Positions 1-16,740 of a DNA stretch of 64,000 bases are shown here, piece after piece; positions within the stretch are counted from its first letter, which is position 1; each line of letters begins with the position of its first letter. Position numbers and translations under genes: made by a program. The notes under the pieces were generated by a model. The model was not told where the DNA came from. It ran no database searches and saw only the letters and a list, made by a program, of their open reading frames with translations. Source of the stretch: Tetraselmis striata (Eukaryota; Chlorophyta; Chlorodendrophyceae; Chlorodendrales; Chlorodendraceae); the NCBI GenBank assembly GCA_006384855.1, contig VCJN01001064.1, forward strand, positions 1 to 64,000. Direction: 5' to 3'.

Positions 1-4
1 CCAG

Positions 5-2787
5 GTGAAGAGGGTGCTGCTGACGCGCACTCTTAGAGCAACTCATATGGACTCACACTACGTGGCTGCAATGTTTAAATACATGAGGGCATTTGGTTCC
101 AAGGCTGCCAAGCTGCTGGCACGTCATGGATTCTCAGTGTTGTTTGGGGCGCTGGATGACAAAGCCAAGGGCGGCATTGTTGCATTAAAACTTGCTGCAT
201 GTGTGACAGTGTAGGTTGTTGACATATGTATGATGTCTTGCAGGTCAGCGTTGGTGAGCCGCACTGCGGCATTTGCTTTGGCGGGCGCAATCGGAAGTCG
301 TTGATGCCGACAAACGTGACTATCACTGCTCTGGACCATGACTTCCATGTGGTCAGCCTTACTCCAAGTGTGTCACTGCTGGTGGAGGTTCCATCTGATA
401 CGGACGCTGATCCATCATTCTACAGAGGTATGAAAAAGGCTGCTCAATTGTGTATGCATTGGCCAAGCACAAATAATGTTTGCAATCGCTGACATAGATG
501 CCTGCTATATTGCAGGTGTTCCGCACGTGTGTCTGAAGGATGCAATTACTCAGGCTTCGTCAGCGGCTAGACACATGGTGGAGTTACATGACCTGCTGAC
601 CAAGCGGGGTAGCAAGACCCCTGTCTTGTTGTTCAAGACAGACGGAGGTCCAGACCATAACTGCAATCACGTGCAGGTGGTGCTGTGCTGGCTCGCCTTC
701 TTCATCCTGCACGGCGCCGACAACTTGGTGGCGATGCGGTGTGCTCCCTCGCAAAGCTGGACGAGTCCCGTCGAGCGGTGCATGGGGCCGCTGAACCTCC
801 AGCTGCAGAACATCCCACTCATGCGAGAGGAGATCCCTGATCCGGCGGCAGAGAAGCTCATGTCCAGGTGCAACAGCATGGCAGCTGTGCGCCTGGCAAT
901 AAAGAAGGCAGAGGAGCTTGAGGCGTTTGAGCGGCAGCAGCGGCAGCAGCAACCACTGGCAAGTGAGGAGGCGCCCGTTGAGCAGCTGCCCGGGCAGCAA
1001 CCGCCTACAACTGAGGAGGCTCCCGCTAAGCCCCAGCCGGAGCCGCAGCCACCGGCTGTTGTGGAGGCGCTAGCTGAGGCACAGCCGGAGCAGCAGCCAC
1101 CTGCAACTGAGGAGGCGCCAGCTGAGGCACAGCCAGAGCAGCAGCCGCCTGCAGCTGAGGAGGCACCAGCTGAGCAACAACCACTTGGAGATGAGGAGGC
1201 TTTTGACAACGAGGCTGAGGAGGAAGCATTATCTTCGGATAGTGATTATTGTGCTGTGAGTGATGAGGACGAGGCCGGCCGCGACATCATGGTGGAGGAC
1301 AGCGATACTGAGATGGAGGTGGCGGCGGGATTGGGCAGTACGACCATGAGCCGTGAGGATGTCGTGGATCTCGTGGAGGACGATCGGGATGGAGAGGATG
1401 GCAAGGAGGTGCCGGTCAGTAGCGGCTTCAAGAGTCAATACATGGCCAGCATCAAACCTGTGCGCGAGATGTTGGAGGCTAGGTTTGCCCACGCCACCTG
1501 GGCTGGGAATCACTTCCAAGTTGAAGAACCTGCGCCTGACGAAAAGGTATGTCCCCATCTGCATTTGCCATTGCCCCGCTCTATCAATTTGAGTATATAT
1601 GTAGTATTGCCTTTGATATACTGTGCGAATGTGTACTCTCATAGGTTGAATTAATCCTCCAAACCTTGAAGAAGCTGGACCCCAGCCTGGGCACAGTGTC
1701 TGTCACACGCAAGCAGCTGGAGAAGTTCCATGTCCTGGAGAAGGTGTTGAAGAACCACGCCATCTCTACACCGTATATGGTGCAGTTCCTGAAGTCCAAC
1801 ATCAACGGCGACAATTGTGACTGTGCAGCATGTGCACTAAACATTTGGAAACCGAGTGTGATTCAGGATCCAGCGTTGTATCAGCAAGTGCAGAAGATGC
1901 GCATGCCAGCCCCTATACCCAAGGCCGCTCCTGAAGGTGGGCAGAGCGACAAGCTCAGCTACATGTCCTTTGAAGATTGCAGCCTCCAGCCCTTCACGAT
2001 AGAACATCAACCCTCCATGGTTGCCAAGCAGATGGCAAAAGAGGCATCATTCCATGAGTCACCTGGTGGCCGTGGAGGCACAGGCCGCAGAGGAGGCCGT
2101 GGGAGCAGAGGTGGCCGCACCGGCCGGGGCGGCAGAGTTGGTACGGCCCAACCAGCGATGCATGATAACTGCTTGGAGATTTCTACACCCGGAGGCGCAC
2201 CCTTCCATTTGCAACTGGCCAGGGGCACTGTGCAGTGCAAGGAGTGTGCCAAACCTCGCGTCATTTTCTCGCTGAGGGCACCCAGCAAGATGCAGCTGTC
2301 ACATACCAGTGAGGAACAGCCACCCAGCCGAGCAGACATCGCAGCTTGCAGGCGCATTGCAAAGGATGTTTTGCAGGATGCTATTGCCAGCCAAGACTAT
2401 GTGTGTGGTGGCCAACCACTCCCTGAGGAGCATCCCTTCCACGACATCTTCTACACTGCCCAGGATCTGGAGTGCCATATGCATGTGGAGCCACAGTTTT
2501 ACTCCAAGCGTGGCCGGACTCCCCAGGTTGCATCTTGGTCAAACCCCTCCTTGTGCTCTCAATGTGTTGGTGATTTAGAGGCCACTGTTGAAGAAGGCAT
2601 TCCCTTCAGCACTATCCTACCGTTGTGTGACAAGTGCAGGGGTGAGGGTGTGAAGTATCCTGTCAGAAATAGGATCAGGATGTCACAGGCTAGGGCCGCC
2701 ATTGCAACGCATGCGGCGCATGCAGCCGCACACAAGGCCAACATGGCCACCGGAGTGTCTAGGAAGCGTCCTAGGGCGGAGACTTAG
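5..2787 (+). CDS. RNase-H/DDE-like protein with Gly/Arg-rich tail (5' end outside window)
   Basis: Four in-window exons read as one protein: 5-169, 244-427, 516-1546 and 1645-2787. Introns 428-515 and 1547-1644 are GT-AG and keep frame. The first junction (after DDKAK, resuming at VSVGEPHC) keeps frame only if the intron 170-243 begins GG, so this donor is non-canonical or carries an indel. Motifs in order are DDKAK, GEPHC, ALDHDFH, TDGGPDHN and SWTSPVERCMG, a D...D...E spacing I recall from a large uncharacterised family in sponges, molluscs and algae. An RNase-H-fold, transposase-derived role is inference. A Glu/Gln/Pro/Ala repeat stretch lies at about 900-1200, an acidic region follows, and the last exon has RGG-type repeats (about 2065-2150), suggesting RNA or DNA contact. 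Several Cys pairs occur near the C-terminus. The cag at 2-4 looks like an acceptor, so more exons lie upstream. Confidence 0.7.
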
Positions 2788-4260
2788 GTGGCATAGACAT
2801 TCCCTCTAAGTCCATGTAAGTGAAAGGGCCAAAAGACCCTCCCCCCACCCAATATCTTGGCCCCATGAAGGGCTTCTGCATATGGCCCAACGCCACATGT
2901 GCCATTTTTGCATATTGCATTGCCCTACTACCATTATTATTGCACCATAGCATCCCTCTCAATAAAATAAGCATGCATGGTTGGAGTTGCATCATTCTTG
3001 CGTGCGCAAGTGCCCTAAACAAGGAATCGGGTGATGGTCTAACTGACTTGGGGGGGGGCAAATCTGGGGGGGGATTGTCTCCTAAACCACAATATATAAA
3101 AGTGGACGCCTTACACACAGCGCCCCCCCGACTCCGTTTTCCCCCTACTACGCTTTCACTGTTAAACCTCTGCCAATATGTTCGGCTCTTGTCCATGTAA
3201 GAAAGCCTGATGCGCGATATTTTTGGCGAAACTAGACTCAACTTGAATTCAGGATTACACGGTACCTGATCGGCTGACCCATCGAGGAACCGTCGGCGGC
3301 GTCGCTCGCAGCGGCTGTTCTGCGCATCGGCGCAAGGCCTTCACGGTATATTGCGGACTGCATATTTTATAACTTCCTTCTTCACCATGCATTAATGCAT
3401 TCTCGATGCTGTATAGCAGATCTCCAAGCTCTCTGTTCCTCCCTCCGACACAGACGGGACTTGCACCCTAGGCAGGTCAGCACAGAGTAGGCTGCGCACA
3501 ATACTCCCCCTTGACAACGGCGAGCCGCGGCCGTGAAGCAGATTGGGCCACAAACCTCGCGCCAGGTACGTCTCGTGCTCCGAGCCCTAATCCGCACCTC
3601 ATCTTTCAGCCCCTACTCTCACAGAGCGCATGAGCCGTCCACGGGGCTGGTAAGTGGATTTCCTATGGCCCAGAGGTGTCCCTAGGTAGCTCAAAGCATC
3701 GCCATATGCAAGGCCTTTGAATCACAGACTTATGACCAAGCCTAGCGTTGCCATGCGCAGCCCGACGATGTTAATTTTTCGCCCCCACGATGATATTCGC
3801 CCATATCCAGAGTGAAGTACGCAGCGGCTCGTTCCCTGTTTCAGCACAGGGTTTGGACGTAATCCTTCCACCCTGGTATACTGTGCTGCTGCCGAGGGCG
3901 CAGCAGCATTGAACCTATTAGGGAGCGCTGTGACCTGCTGAGGCTATTGCGAATTGGCTCGAGAGGGCCCGCTGAACACGGCATGCCGCGTCCGTTCGCG
4001 CTGCATTCTATTCCATGCCGCAGCCGCACCTTTTTTAATTTTCTGTTGTCTCGTGCTCGCATGTAAACAGCAGTACATGTACTTTAGGGGCAATATCGCG
4101 GTGCTGGCTGGCGGCGCGCTGATGATGCGCTTTCAGCTCCCCAGAGCCCGAACTCCCAAAGACCTTCTCAGTTTGGTTGTCAATCCTAGTATTTTATTAT
4201 GGTGATTGGCCTTATGTAGTAACCAGTGCTGATGTATGCCTCTGTGTGGTAATCATGCAG
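2788..4260. other. Intergenic stretch, no gene recognised
   Basis: Between the DDE-like gene and the WD40/kinase gene I see no supported coding region. Short G runs occur at about 3050-3075. The stretch presumably holds the 3' UTR of the first gene and upstream exons or promoter of the next. A pyrimidine/AG acceptor-like site ends at 4260, but the frame that follows it does not join simply to the WD40 frame. Confidence 0.4.
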
Positions 4261-4458
4261 GACATCGCAGCGCTCACCGTCCAAGCACCCCACCGGCAAG
4301 GAGGGGGCAGCAAGGAGCGTCCAGTAGAGGGTGCTAATTTTCATGCCCCTGGTATTGGGAATCGCTCTTCTTCACCCCACTGCCATTCGGGGAGTCCGCA
4401 TTGGGAAGTACCGGCGCTGCAACACTCGTACACCCCGCGTGCGCCAGACGCACCAGCA

Positions 4459-10062
<5,604 letters not shown>

Positions 10063-10330
10063 CAAAGGGATCGGGGGAGAGGCACGTGGCCGTGATCAAA
10101 CCAAGCAACAGTGACAACTGTGATGTAGTACTGTATTGCAACAGTGCTACAACTGTTGTCTTCATGTGTGAGAAAAGCCCGGTGCAGTCAGTTATTCAGT
10201 CAGTGATTCAAATGTCCTATCAATTAATCACGGACGGTGGGCCATGTAAATCCGGATTCTCAGGGAAGGAGCTGGAATTCTGTACGAGTACTATGTGATG
10301 AGGCTACAGTACCTAGAAAGTATGGGTTTT

Positions 10331-11105
10331 TCAGGGTTGCGTTGACTGCTCTTCTTTGGCTTTCCTTTGAAGTTGTTGTGCTTTGGCGCGTGGTTTCACG
10401 TCTGTCGGTAGGTCGGTCAATGGTGTCTGCCGTTTGGTGTTGATGCCAAGCATCTTGAGAGCCTTATATACAGCATGTCCATTGGTTATGTTGAGGCTGC
10501 CTCTAGGCCTTGGGGCGATTGTGAGGGACCCAGCGTGGTGACAATAAGTCCATCTGGCTGTCATATCCAAGCTAGCCGAGCTGCCGTCTCGCTATGTAGT
10601 AGGCGATGGAGTAGTCGACTCCCATGTCCTTAATCAGCTTCTCAGTAGGAATGTGGCATCGCAAGGCGTCCTTGCGTATGATGACTCGCGCTCTGACCAG
10701 AACGCCTTGAGCATGGACGAGCCAAACGCGGGAAGACAGAGCCTCAGTCGGCAACCAACACTTGCAACTATATAGGAGAATGGAGAGAAAGACGGTGGTG
10801 TAAACAGCTTGCTTTGCACGCGCGGGGTGATGTTGTTGGAACAAGCACCGGCGCAAGCTTCCAAATGCCTTGCATGCCGATTCAATCATACTGTCAACGT
10901 CACGGCTATCGCTGCAATCACGGGCCAAGAAGTTGCTAAGGTAGTTGAAGTTGTCCACCACATGCATGAAGAGCCCCCGGCATCTTGATGTCTGACAAGT
11001 CTGCTCAATCAAATGTTGATGGATGGGTGTAGGCTGCCGGGGAAGAGCATAGACTTGTTGGAAACATTGGTTAATGACGAGCCAACGTGTATCTCCAGAA
11101 CCCAT
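10331..11105 (-). mobile_element. LINE (non-LTR retrotransposon) 3' coding fragment
   Basis: The minus strand encodes a stretch containing FNYLSNFLARDCSDSRDVDS, then SACKAFGSLRRCLFQQ, AVYTTVFLSILLYSCKCW and DYSIAYYIARRQLG. This is the pattern that follows the reverse transcriptase core in many LINE ORF2 proteins: a YLG-like motif, then a K-x2-ly block, then LLYG-x-E-x-W. The RT catalytic core is not present, so the copy is 5' truncated. A short ORF at 10331-10570 continues the same strand and may be the C-terminus. The family (CR1-, RTE- or I-like) cannot be assigned by eye. Confidence 0.65.
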
Positions 11106-11284
11106 CGCAGGAAGTGTTGAATCAACAACTACGGTGTCATTGTCACAAGATCACGGAGGCAAAAATGACGCATGTGTCGTCCGGGTACTCTGAATCAATT
11201 ATGTGCCGTAACGTCTCCCATATCTGCTAGCGCACGACAATCGAGACAATCCATGACCTAACTGTCAGCTAGGTTTTCATCTAG

Positions 11285-12115
11285 GGTTTAATAACCGGGT
11301 TTCAACCCAGATAGGGCATTTGGTCGGATGTACCCTGGTCACAGCCCTAGGCAGGGCACAAGGAGACCTACAGCAAAGCCCTTCCAGAATTTGTGGCGAA
11401 GTGTAACCATTCGTGGACGAAGTGTACAGCTGCTGCTCCCCTTGGGAGTGAGGGCGTCTTTACTTCGTGGCGAAGTGTAGATCTGCTTCTTTTGGCGGCT
11501 TAACTTTGCGGCGAGGTGTAACGTTGGTTCCCTTTGGGAACCTGGACTTTGTGGATAAGTATTCTTATTGGCGAGGTGTACAATTATAGGCGGCCCCCGC
11601 GGCCTCCCACGGCGGGGGGTTCCACAGCCTCCCAAGGCGGGACCCCGGATTGCACCTAGGTGGGACCCTTAAGTAACAAGGACCCCTAAGGAGGACTACC
11701 TAAAACAAAAGGCAAAGCACTGTATTGCTGCTGGTATAGGGCGCATGACTAAAACTGCAGCCACGGGTAAGTAGCAGCACAGCATCTAATTAGAACAATT
11801 AGACAAGGACATCATCTAACGCAAACGCGGCTAACGCGCGGCACGCGCGTGCCCGTGCGAGTACGCCAGCCACGGCGCCGATCGCGCGTGCTACTAGAGG
11901 GCATCCCCCTTATTGCTTGGGCGTTCCTCTTTCCCATTGTCCTCTCGCATGTGAGACGCATAGGCTGAGCCTGTGTACGAGACGATTGACGGTTTGAGAG
12001 ACGGTGATCGGCGTGAGAGCCGAGGATCTCAGTAGGCGAGCATCGTACTTGCCTGCTTGAGTGGCGGTAGCACGCGTGCGCGTTCACCCGTGCCCGCGCT
12101 TGCGTGACGTTGTAT
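11285..12115 (+). repeat. Left long terminal inverted repeat
   Basis: The outer 350 bp contain several loosely repeated blocks around GCGAAGTGTA and GCGAGGTGTA, spaced by about 50-60 bp. The inner 350 bp are GC-rich with CGCG motifs. The whole arm pairs with 16740-17560 in inverse orientation. Confidence 0.6.
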
Positions 12116-12743
12116 TTATTGCAGTGAACACGTAGTAAACCTTGAACAGCACGTCCACCCCCCCCAGATCACATCCACATTGGGACGGGCGCTGCGGCAG
12201 ATGTATGGCACCGCCGCGCCGACGGTTCTCTTGTACACCGCCCCCGTCCCGCCGCCCTCACACTACAGCCAGCACTCCGCCGAAATCCACGTGTCGATGC
12301 CGGGAAGGCTCCCCTACTACCCGACGCTCCCGCTGAGATCTAGTCTTGTCCTCACCACGGGCACCCTCGCGCGGGACTAGCGGAACTCGACCTACGCGGA
12401 CGGCTCGCACGTTGCCGGCAAACCCATACCGGGCGCGGCGGCAGTACGACCGGACACGGACGAAACAATCCTCATACAAGTAGAGGCGGACGGGTCCCGC
12501 AGAACCATCCCCAAGGGCGGAACCCGCGGGTATCTTGGAGGGCACGCGCATCATCAAAAACCTCCTCACGGACGGTGCCTGCTCCCTCCGGCTCATCAGC
12601 AAAGGCATCCGCCATCCGCATGCGCTCCGACACCGTACGCACGGGGACGCAATACACGCCGTTATCGCACACATTTAGTCATGAGCGGAGGCTGGTGTCG
12701 CAACAACCCTAGGCAAGGTTAAAGCACACATTGGCAACACCGG

Positions 12744-14434
12744 GCGCCCGCCGCAAGGCAGCGGCCCACTAGGAGCGGAGGATCATGGGTGCGGCAGGCC
12801 CGGCGGCATCACCCCCACCTCCACGTGGTGGGCGTTGGTAACCCCTAAGACCCGTACCCGGCTGGGTGCGGCAGGGGGCTGAGCGGGGTGGCCGGTTGTG
12901 GCGTGTCCTTGGATGCTGCGACGACCGGGGAGCCCTACGGGGGCTTTTTAAATAATACTCGTAGTCATGGTAGCGCCTGCTGGCGCCGCCGGGCAGCAGC
13001 CCTGTACGGGGGGCTGCTAGAATAATTCGTGTACGACCTCGGCCTTGCGTTGGCCTCTCCGAGATCCGCCTACAGGTGGGGAGGGGGTCCGTACGACTCG
13101 GACCGGGGCAGCCTAAAGCTACTCGCGAGGGCTGTTCGAAATACAATCGTGTTCTCGTACCTCAGTACGACCCGCGACCGACCTGCGAAAGATCTGGCGT
13201 AACCCGCACCCGTATGTGTTCCACCTGTGAATCACTCGAATCCCGGCCTAGTACAGCGGAGTGTTTGGCGGCGCCCTGCGGCCGACCCGTTCGGAGCACC
13301 CGGGAAACCCTCAGCCGTCCCGTGAGAACGGGCGAGGGCGGCGAGCGCGAGGAGACAGGAACCCGGCACTATAAGGCGGGTGGGCGTTCGGGGGCGGAGA
13401 GGCCGGGCATGGCAGCGACTCAGGCGCCAGGAGACAGGAGCCGGAGTGCCTTGAGGGAGTCGCAGCCATGCAGCGGGAGGAGTCAGCTGGCGGTCCGCTC
13501 GGTCTGACCCTGGACGGGCTGCCACAGCGACGAGGCGCGCTGCGGAGGCGAGCGGCGCGCGGGCGAGCAGGACCGGCCTGCCGACCACGGAGCGACGACA
13601 CGCGGACGGGGGGGGGGGGGGGGGGGGGGTTGGTGCCCGCCTTTCCCCCTCCAGACCCCCTTGGGGATCCTACCGCAAGAGCTCAGGCGGGCGAGATGGA
13701 GGCAGCATCGGCGGACCGCGGCCGAGGCCGGCGGACCGCCACAGCCGGCGTGGTGGGGCGATCAGCGCCGCGACTTGCGGGGTAGTTTTCAGCGATGGCG
13801 GCAGGTGGAGCCAAGACACACGACGACCGAAGATTGCGCGGTGCCGGTGCATTGCCAATGTACAGGAAAACCTTTTCGGGGTGGGGTGAGTACTACATTC
13901 GTAATCCCCGTACTGCCAATTAGCCGTAGTCGCTCGTAGTGGCGACTACCCATAGTTATCCGAAAGTAAAACAGCTACTAATCACGTGTTGGAAGGAGGC
14001 GGGGCTTGGAAACGAAAGAGGATGGCCGGGAGCCTGAGCTGTAATTACGCTATGTGTGTTCCCTATAATGGTTAGAGATGGCATGCCCTAAGAGCAACTC
14101 AGTCTGGGCGGTGGAGAGCAGCAGACTAGCACGTTGTAATCAATTTCAATTTCAATTTCAATTTCAATTTCAATTTCAATTTCAATTTCAATTTCAATTT
14201 CAATTTCAATTTCAATTTCAATTTCAATTTCAATTTCAATTTCAATTTCAATTTCAATTTCAATTTCAATTTCAATTTCAATTTCAATTTCAATTTCAAT
14301 TTCAATTTCAATTTCAATTTCAATTTCAATTTCAATTTCAATTTCAATTTCAATTTCAATTTCAATTTCAATTTCAATTTCAATTTCAATTTCAATTTCA
14401 ATTTCAATTTCAATTTCAATTTCAATTTCAATTT
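12744..14434 (+). mobile_element. 5'-truncated LINE-family copy with hexanucleotide 3' tail
   Basis: This 1.69-kb insert lies inside the RNase H ORF and is flanked by a 12-bp direct duplication, TGGCAACACCGG, at 12732-12743 and 14435-14446. Its 3' end (gagagcagcagactagcacg followed by ttgtaat and CAATTT repeats) matches, in reverse complement, the ends at 37781-37830 and 61121-61165, which places all three in one family. The insert body has no convincing long ORF, so it is either mostly 3' UTR or a non-autonomous relative. A G run lies at about 13609-13629. Confidence 0.68.
14141..14434 (+). repeat. (CAATTT)49 array, expanded LINE 3' tail
   Basis: The array has 49 uninterrupted hexamers over 294 bp. 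It directly follows the family's conserved 3' sequence and directly precedes the right target duplication, so it occupies the place of a LINE 3' tail. The two related ends in the window have only two to three hexamers. Open frames through this stretch (repeating Gln-Phe, Glu-Ile or Leu-Lys) are artefacts of the repeat. Confidence 0.9.
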
Positions 14435-15099
14435 TGGCAACACCGGAAACGAGATGGCGGACAAGGAACGATCCAACGGCGTGGCCACTGGGACCCTCGC
14501 CCCCACGATACACTACTCCGGCGGCCTGCTAACCCAACGAGCGGTGATTACACATGGCCACAAGCGCGGTCAATCGAGAACGGAGCGGAATGGATAAACC
14601 TATACGTTGAACTACAAACGAACGCCAGGACCCTCACGAGAGCAACAGTAGGGGCAGACGAGAGCCGCAGCACAAAACACATCGTCAAACTCCTCGAGTC
14701 GGCGGCGGAACAAGGGCACTATTCGAATTCCATAAGAAGTACCCGGAGCTCACGCAGGCCCAATACACCCACAAACTGGAGTTCATGTACGCGGTGCACA
14801 AACCCTAAAAAACCCGTCGGTACCTCGCTAGGTGGTGCTTGGTGTTACGAACGCGACGTCTGGTCGACGATCTCGTCATATAATCCGGCGGGGCAAAGCG
14901 CAACAACGATGCGACACGGCGCAAGAATAATGTGATGGTTCCAGAGCCGTGTCGGCACGGCACGACGAATATAGACATCGTCGGCGCTGCTTGTCGACAC
15001 CGCCACGACATACATGTAGGTCGCTATATCGACATCCGCCAATCCGCCCCGCGCAGCCCACCGGCCCATCTCAAATGTAAAGCCTGATCGAGGATCCGC

Positions 15100-16044
15100 A
15101 AAACTAGTAGGTGATACGGTACGGTACTGTTCGTCATCGCGCGACGAGAACATGGCCACAATAGGAGCAAGACAACACCGACCGACAGAAACACATCAGC
15201 GGCGGTAGAACGTTTGGTTTCGGAGCAGCAGCGGTGCAAAAGCTCGAGGCCGCTTGCCGCAGGCCATGTTGCGATGCGCCGAGGAGTTATCATTGCGATT
15301 TATGAGGCCAGCGTTAGTGGCCCTCCGCCGACACCCCCCCCTCCCCCCCAACCCCCCAGGCACGGCTAAGGATACGCGCTACATTGAAAATAATGCTGCT
15401 GCCGCTGGCTGGGTGGTGGCAATCATGTCATGTCGCGCTCGGAACTCGGCGCGGATCATATTCACATTTGGGTTTGGTGTCGAAGCAAGTCTGGTCATCA
15501 TCATCACGTTCATTGTCGATGCCTTGCGGCAGCCAATCACTTTCCACCCCTGCGACCAATAGTGCGACGACCGTTTAGGTTATCAAGCACCAGGATTGCA
15601 TCGAAGACCTGTCCGACCCAAATGGCAGACATTACCTGTCCGATCGCACAGATAGGCTACAAATCAAATATCGATGTTCCACTACATACTTGGATGGTAT
15701 TCATACATTGGCTATTTCACCTACAACTCCAAGACAAGCGGTAGCCGCAAACGAAACGCCCCATGACGATCATTACACAAAAAAAGTCGCCAACAACAAC
15801 ATACCCCCTCCAGCACGCCGCCCGGATGCACAAGCCACTACCGTCTAGATATACTCATCGCACTAGTAGTCCCCCGTACTTAGCAGTCGAAAAACCCTAG
15901 AAAGCTTGGTTAGATCACAAATCATTAATTTTGATAGTTGGTAATAAGGGCTTATCTGTTTACCCAATTGGGATGTCGTGATGCCCTCCAACCACCTACA
16001 TCTCCATTTAATGTGTGTATGTGTGCGTGTACGCCCTCGCGCGC

Positions 16045-16102
<58 letters not shown>

Positions 16103-16740
16103 TAGTTATGTGGTGCTTCCGCTAGTGGCCATCTTTCCTTCGGGCGGTGCCGCAATGCGGCAGTCGTCGCGATACATGCTTTGGTTTCGGATCAAAACCG
16201 ACCGCAAAACATCACAGCACCACGTGGTGCCAACAAGTGCAACGCGCCGCCACCAAGCCATGTACCAAGCCACCAGAAGCAAACCATCGGCAGCACTTGG
16301 TGACTTACTATCCACCGAGTGTCGGCCTTTCCCTCCTGTCTCGTTGCATGCATCATTATTTGCCACAACGCGCGAGGATAATACATGATTCCAGTGGCCA
16401 AAGCATCAGTAAACTACTTGACGCCTAATTCAGTGCTGATGCTAATGCGCATGTCACTATTTACTACTTGCACCACTGCCGTGGCATCTTCGCATTCCCG
16501 CACGGGGCCCAGTCACCAGGTCAATGGCGTCACTTGTCCTTTGAATGCAAACCTCGGCATCTATAGGTACCTCTCAGACACCTACAATGCTTTAGCTCAG
16601 ACCAGCTGTGCCGGTCTTACCAACACTTCGGGGGGTGAGCACTGGAAAGTGGTGGAAATGTGGAATGCCCCACCTTGGACCGCCACGGCGCCGCGCAGTA
16701 CTTTACGCAGTACTGAACGCGACCGCAAACCGTTTCCTAC
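15100..16740. other. Non-coding or unrecognised interior of the long-TIR element
   Basis: I see no gene here. The segment 15940-16010 is shared with 29635-29705. A compound microsatellite follows it. The rest is of mixed composition with C runs near 15330-15355. Confidence 0.4.
15940..16101 (+). repeat. Dispersed ~70-bp motif followed by (CG)n(GT)n microsatellite
   Basis: The block containing tttacccaattgggatg, then cgtgatgccctc and aaccacctac, recurs at about 29635-29705 with a few differences. Here it is followed by (CG)n at about 16037-16059 and (GT)n to about 16101; at 29 kb it is followed by (TC)n. Two separate copies, each with a simple repeat just downstream, suggest a short interspersed element end. 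Confidence 0.6.

Larger units (their letters stand above)
12120..15100 (+). mobile_element. LINE relic with RNase H domain, interrupted by another LINE
   Basis: Before 12743 the plus strand encodes YADGSHVAGKPIPGAAAV and then LGKVKAHIGNTG. After 14446 it resumes NEMADKERSNGVATG, so an RNase H domain of the LINE type (DGS start, KVKAHIG, N-E-x-A-D) is split by the 12744-14434 insertion. The downstream part (about 14600-14850) resembles the region after RNase H in the LINE at 61.1-63.6 kb (L-x2-x-N-A-x-x-T-x-A-T-V/I-G). It carries stop codons and at least one frame change, so it is a dead copy. Its 5' and 3' limits cannot be set from the sequence. Confidence 0.6.

Noticed and set aside
13125-13260. 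Possible tRNA-derived SINE (box-B-like gttcgaaat and actcgaatccc)
   Set aside because: No matching A box at the right distance and no cloverleaf could be drawn.
14141-14434. Telomere-like hexamer array
   Set aside because: CAATTT is not a known telomere unit and the array sits between a LINE 3' end and a target duplication, far from any chromosome end signal.
14078-14935. Long frames of repeating Gln-Phe, Glu-Ile or Leu-Lys
   Set aside because: They are translations of the (CAATTT)49 array and have no other support.
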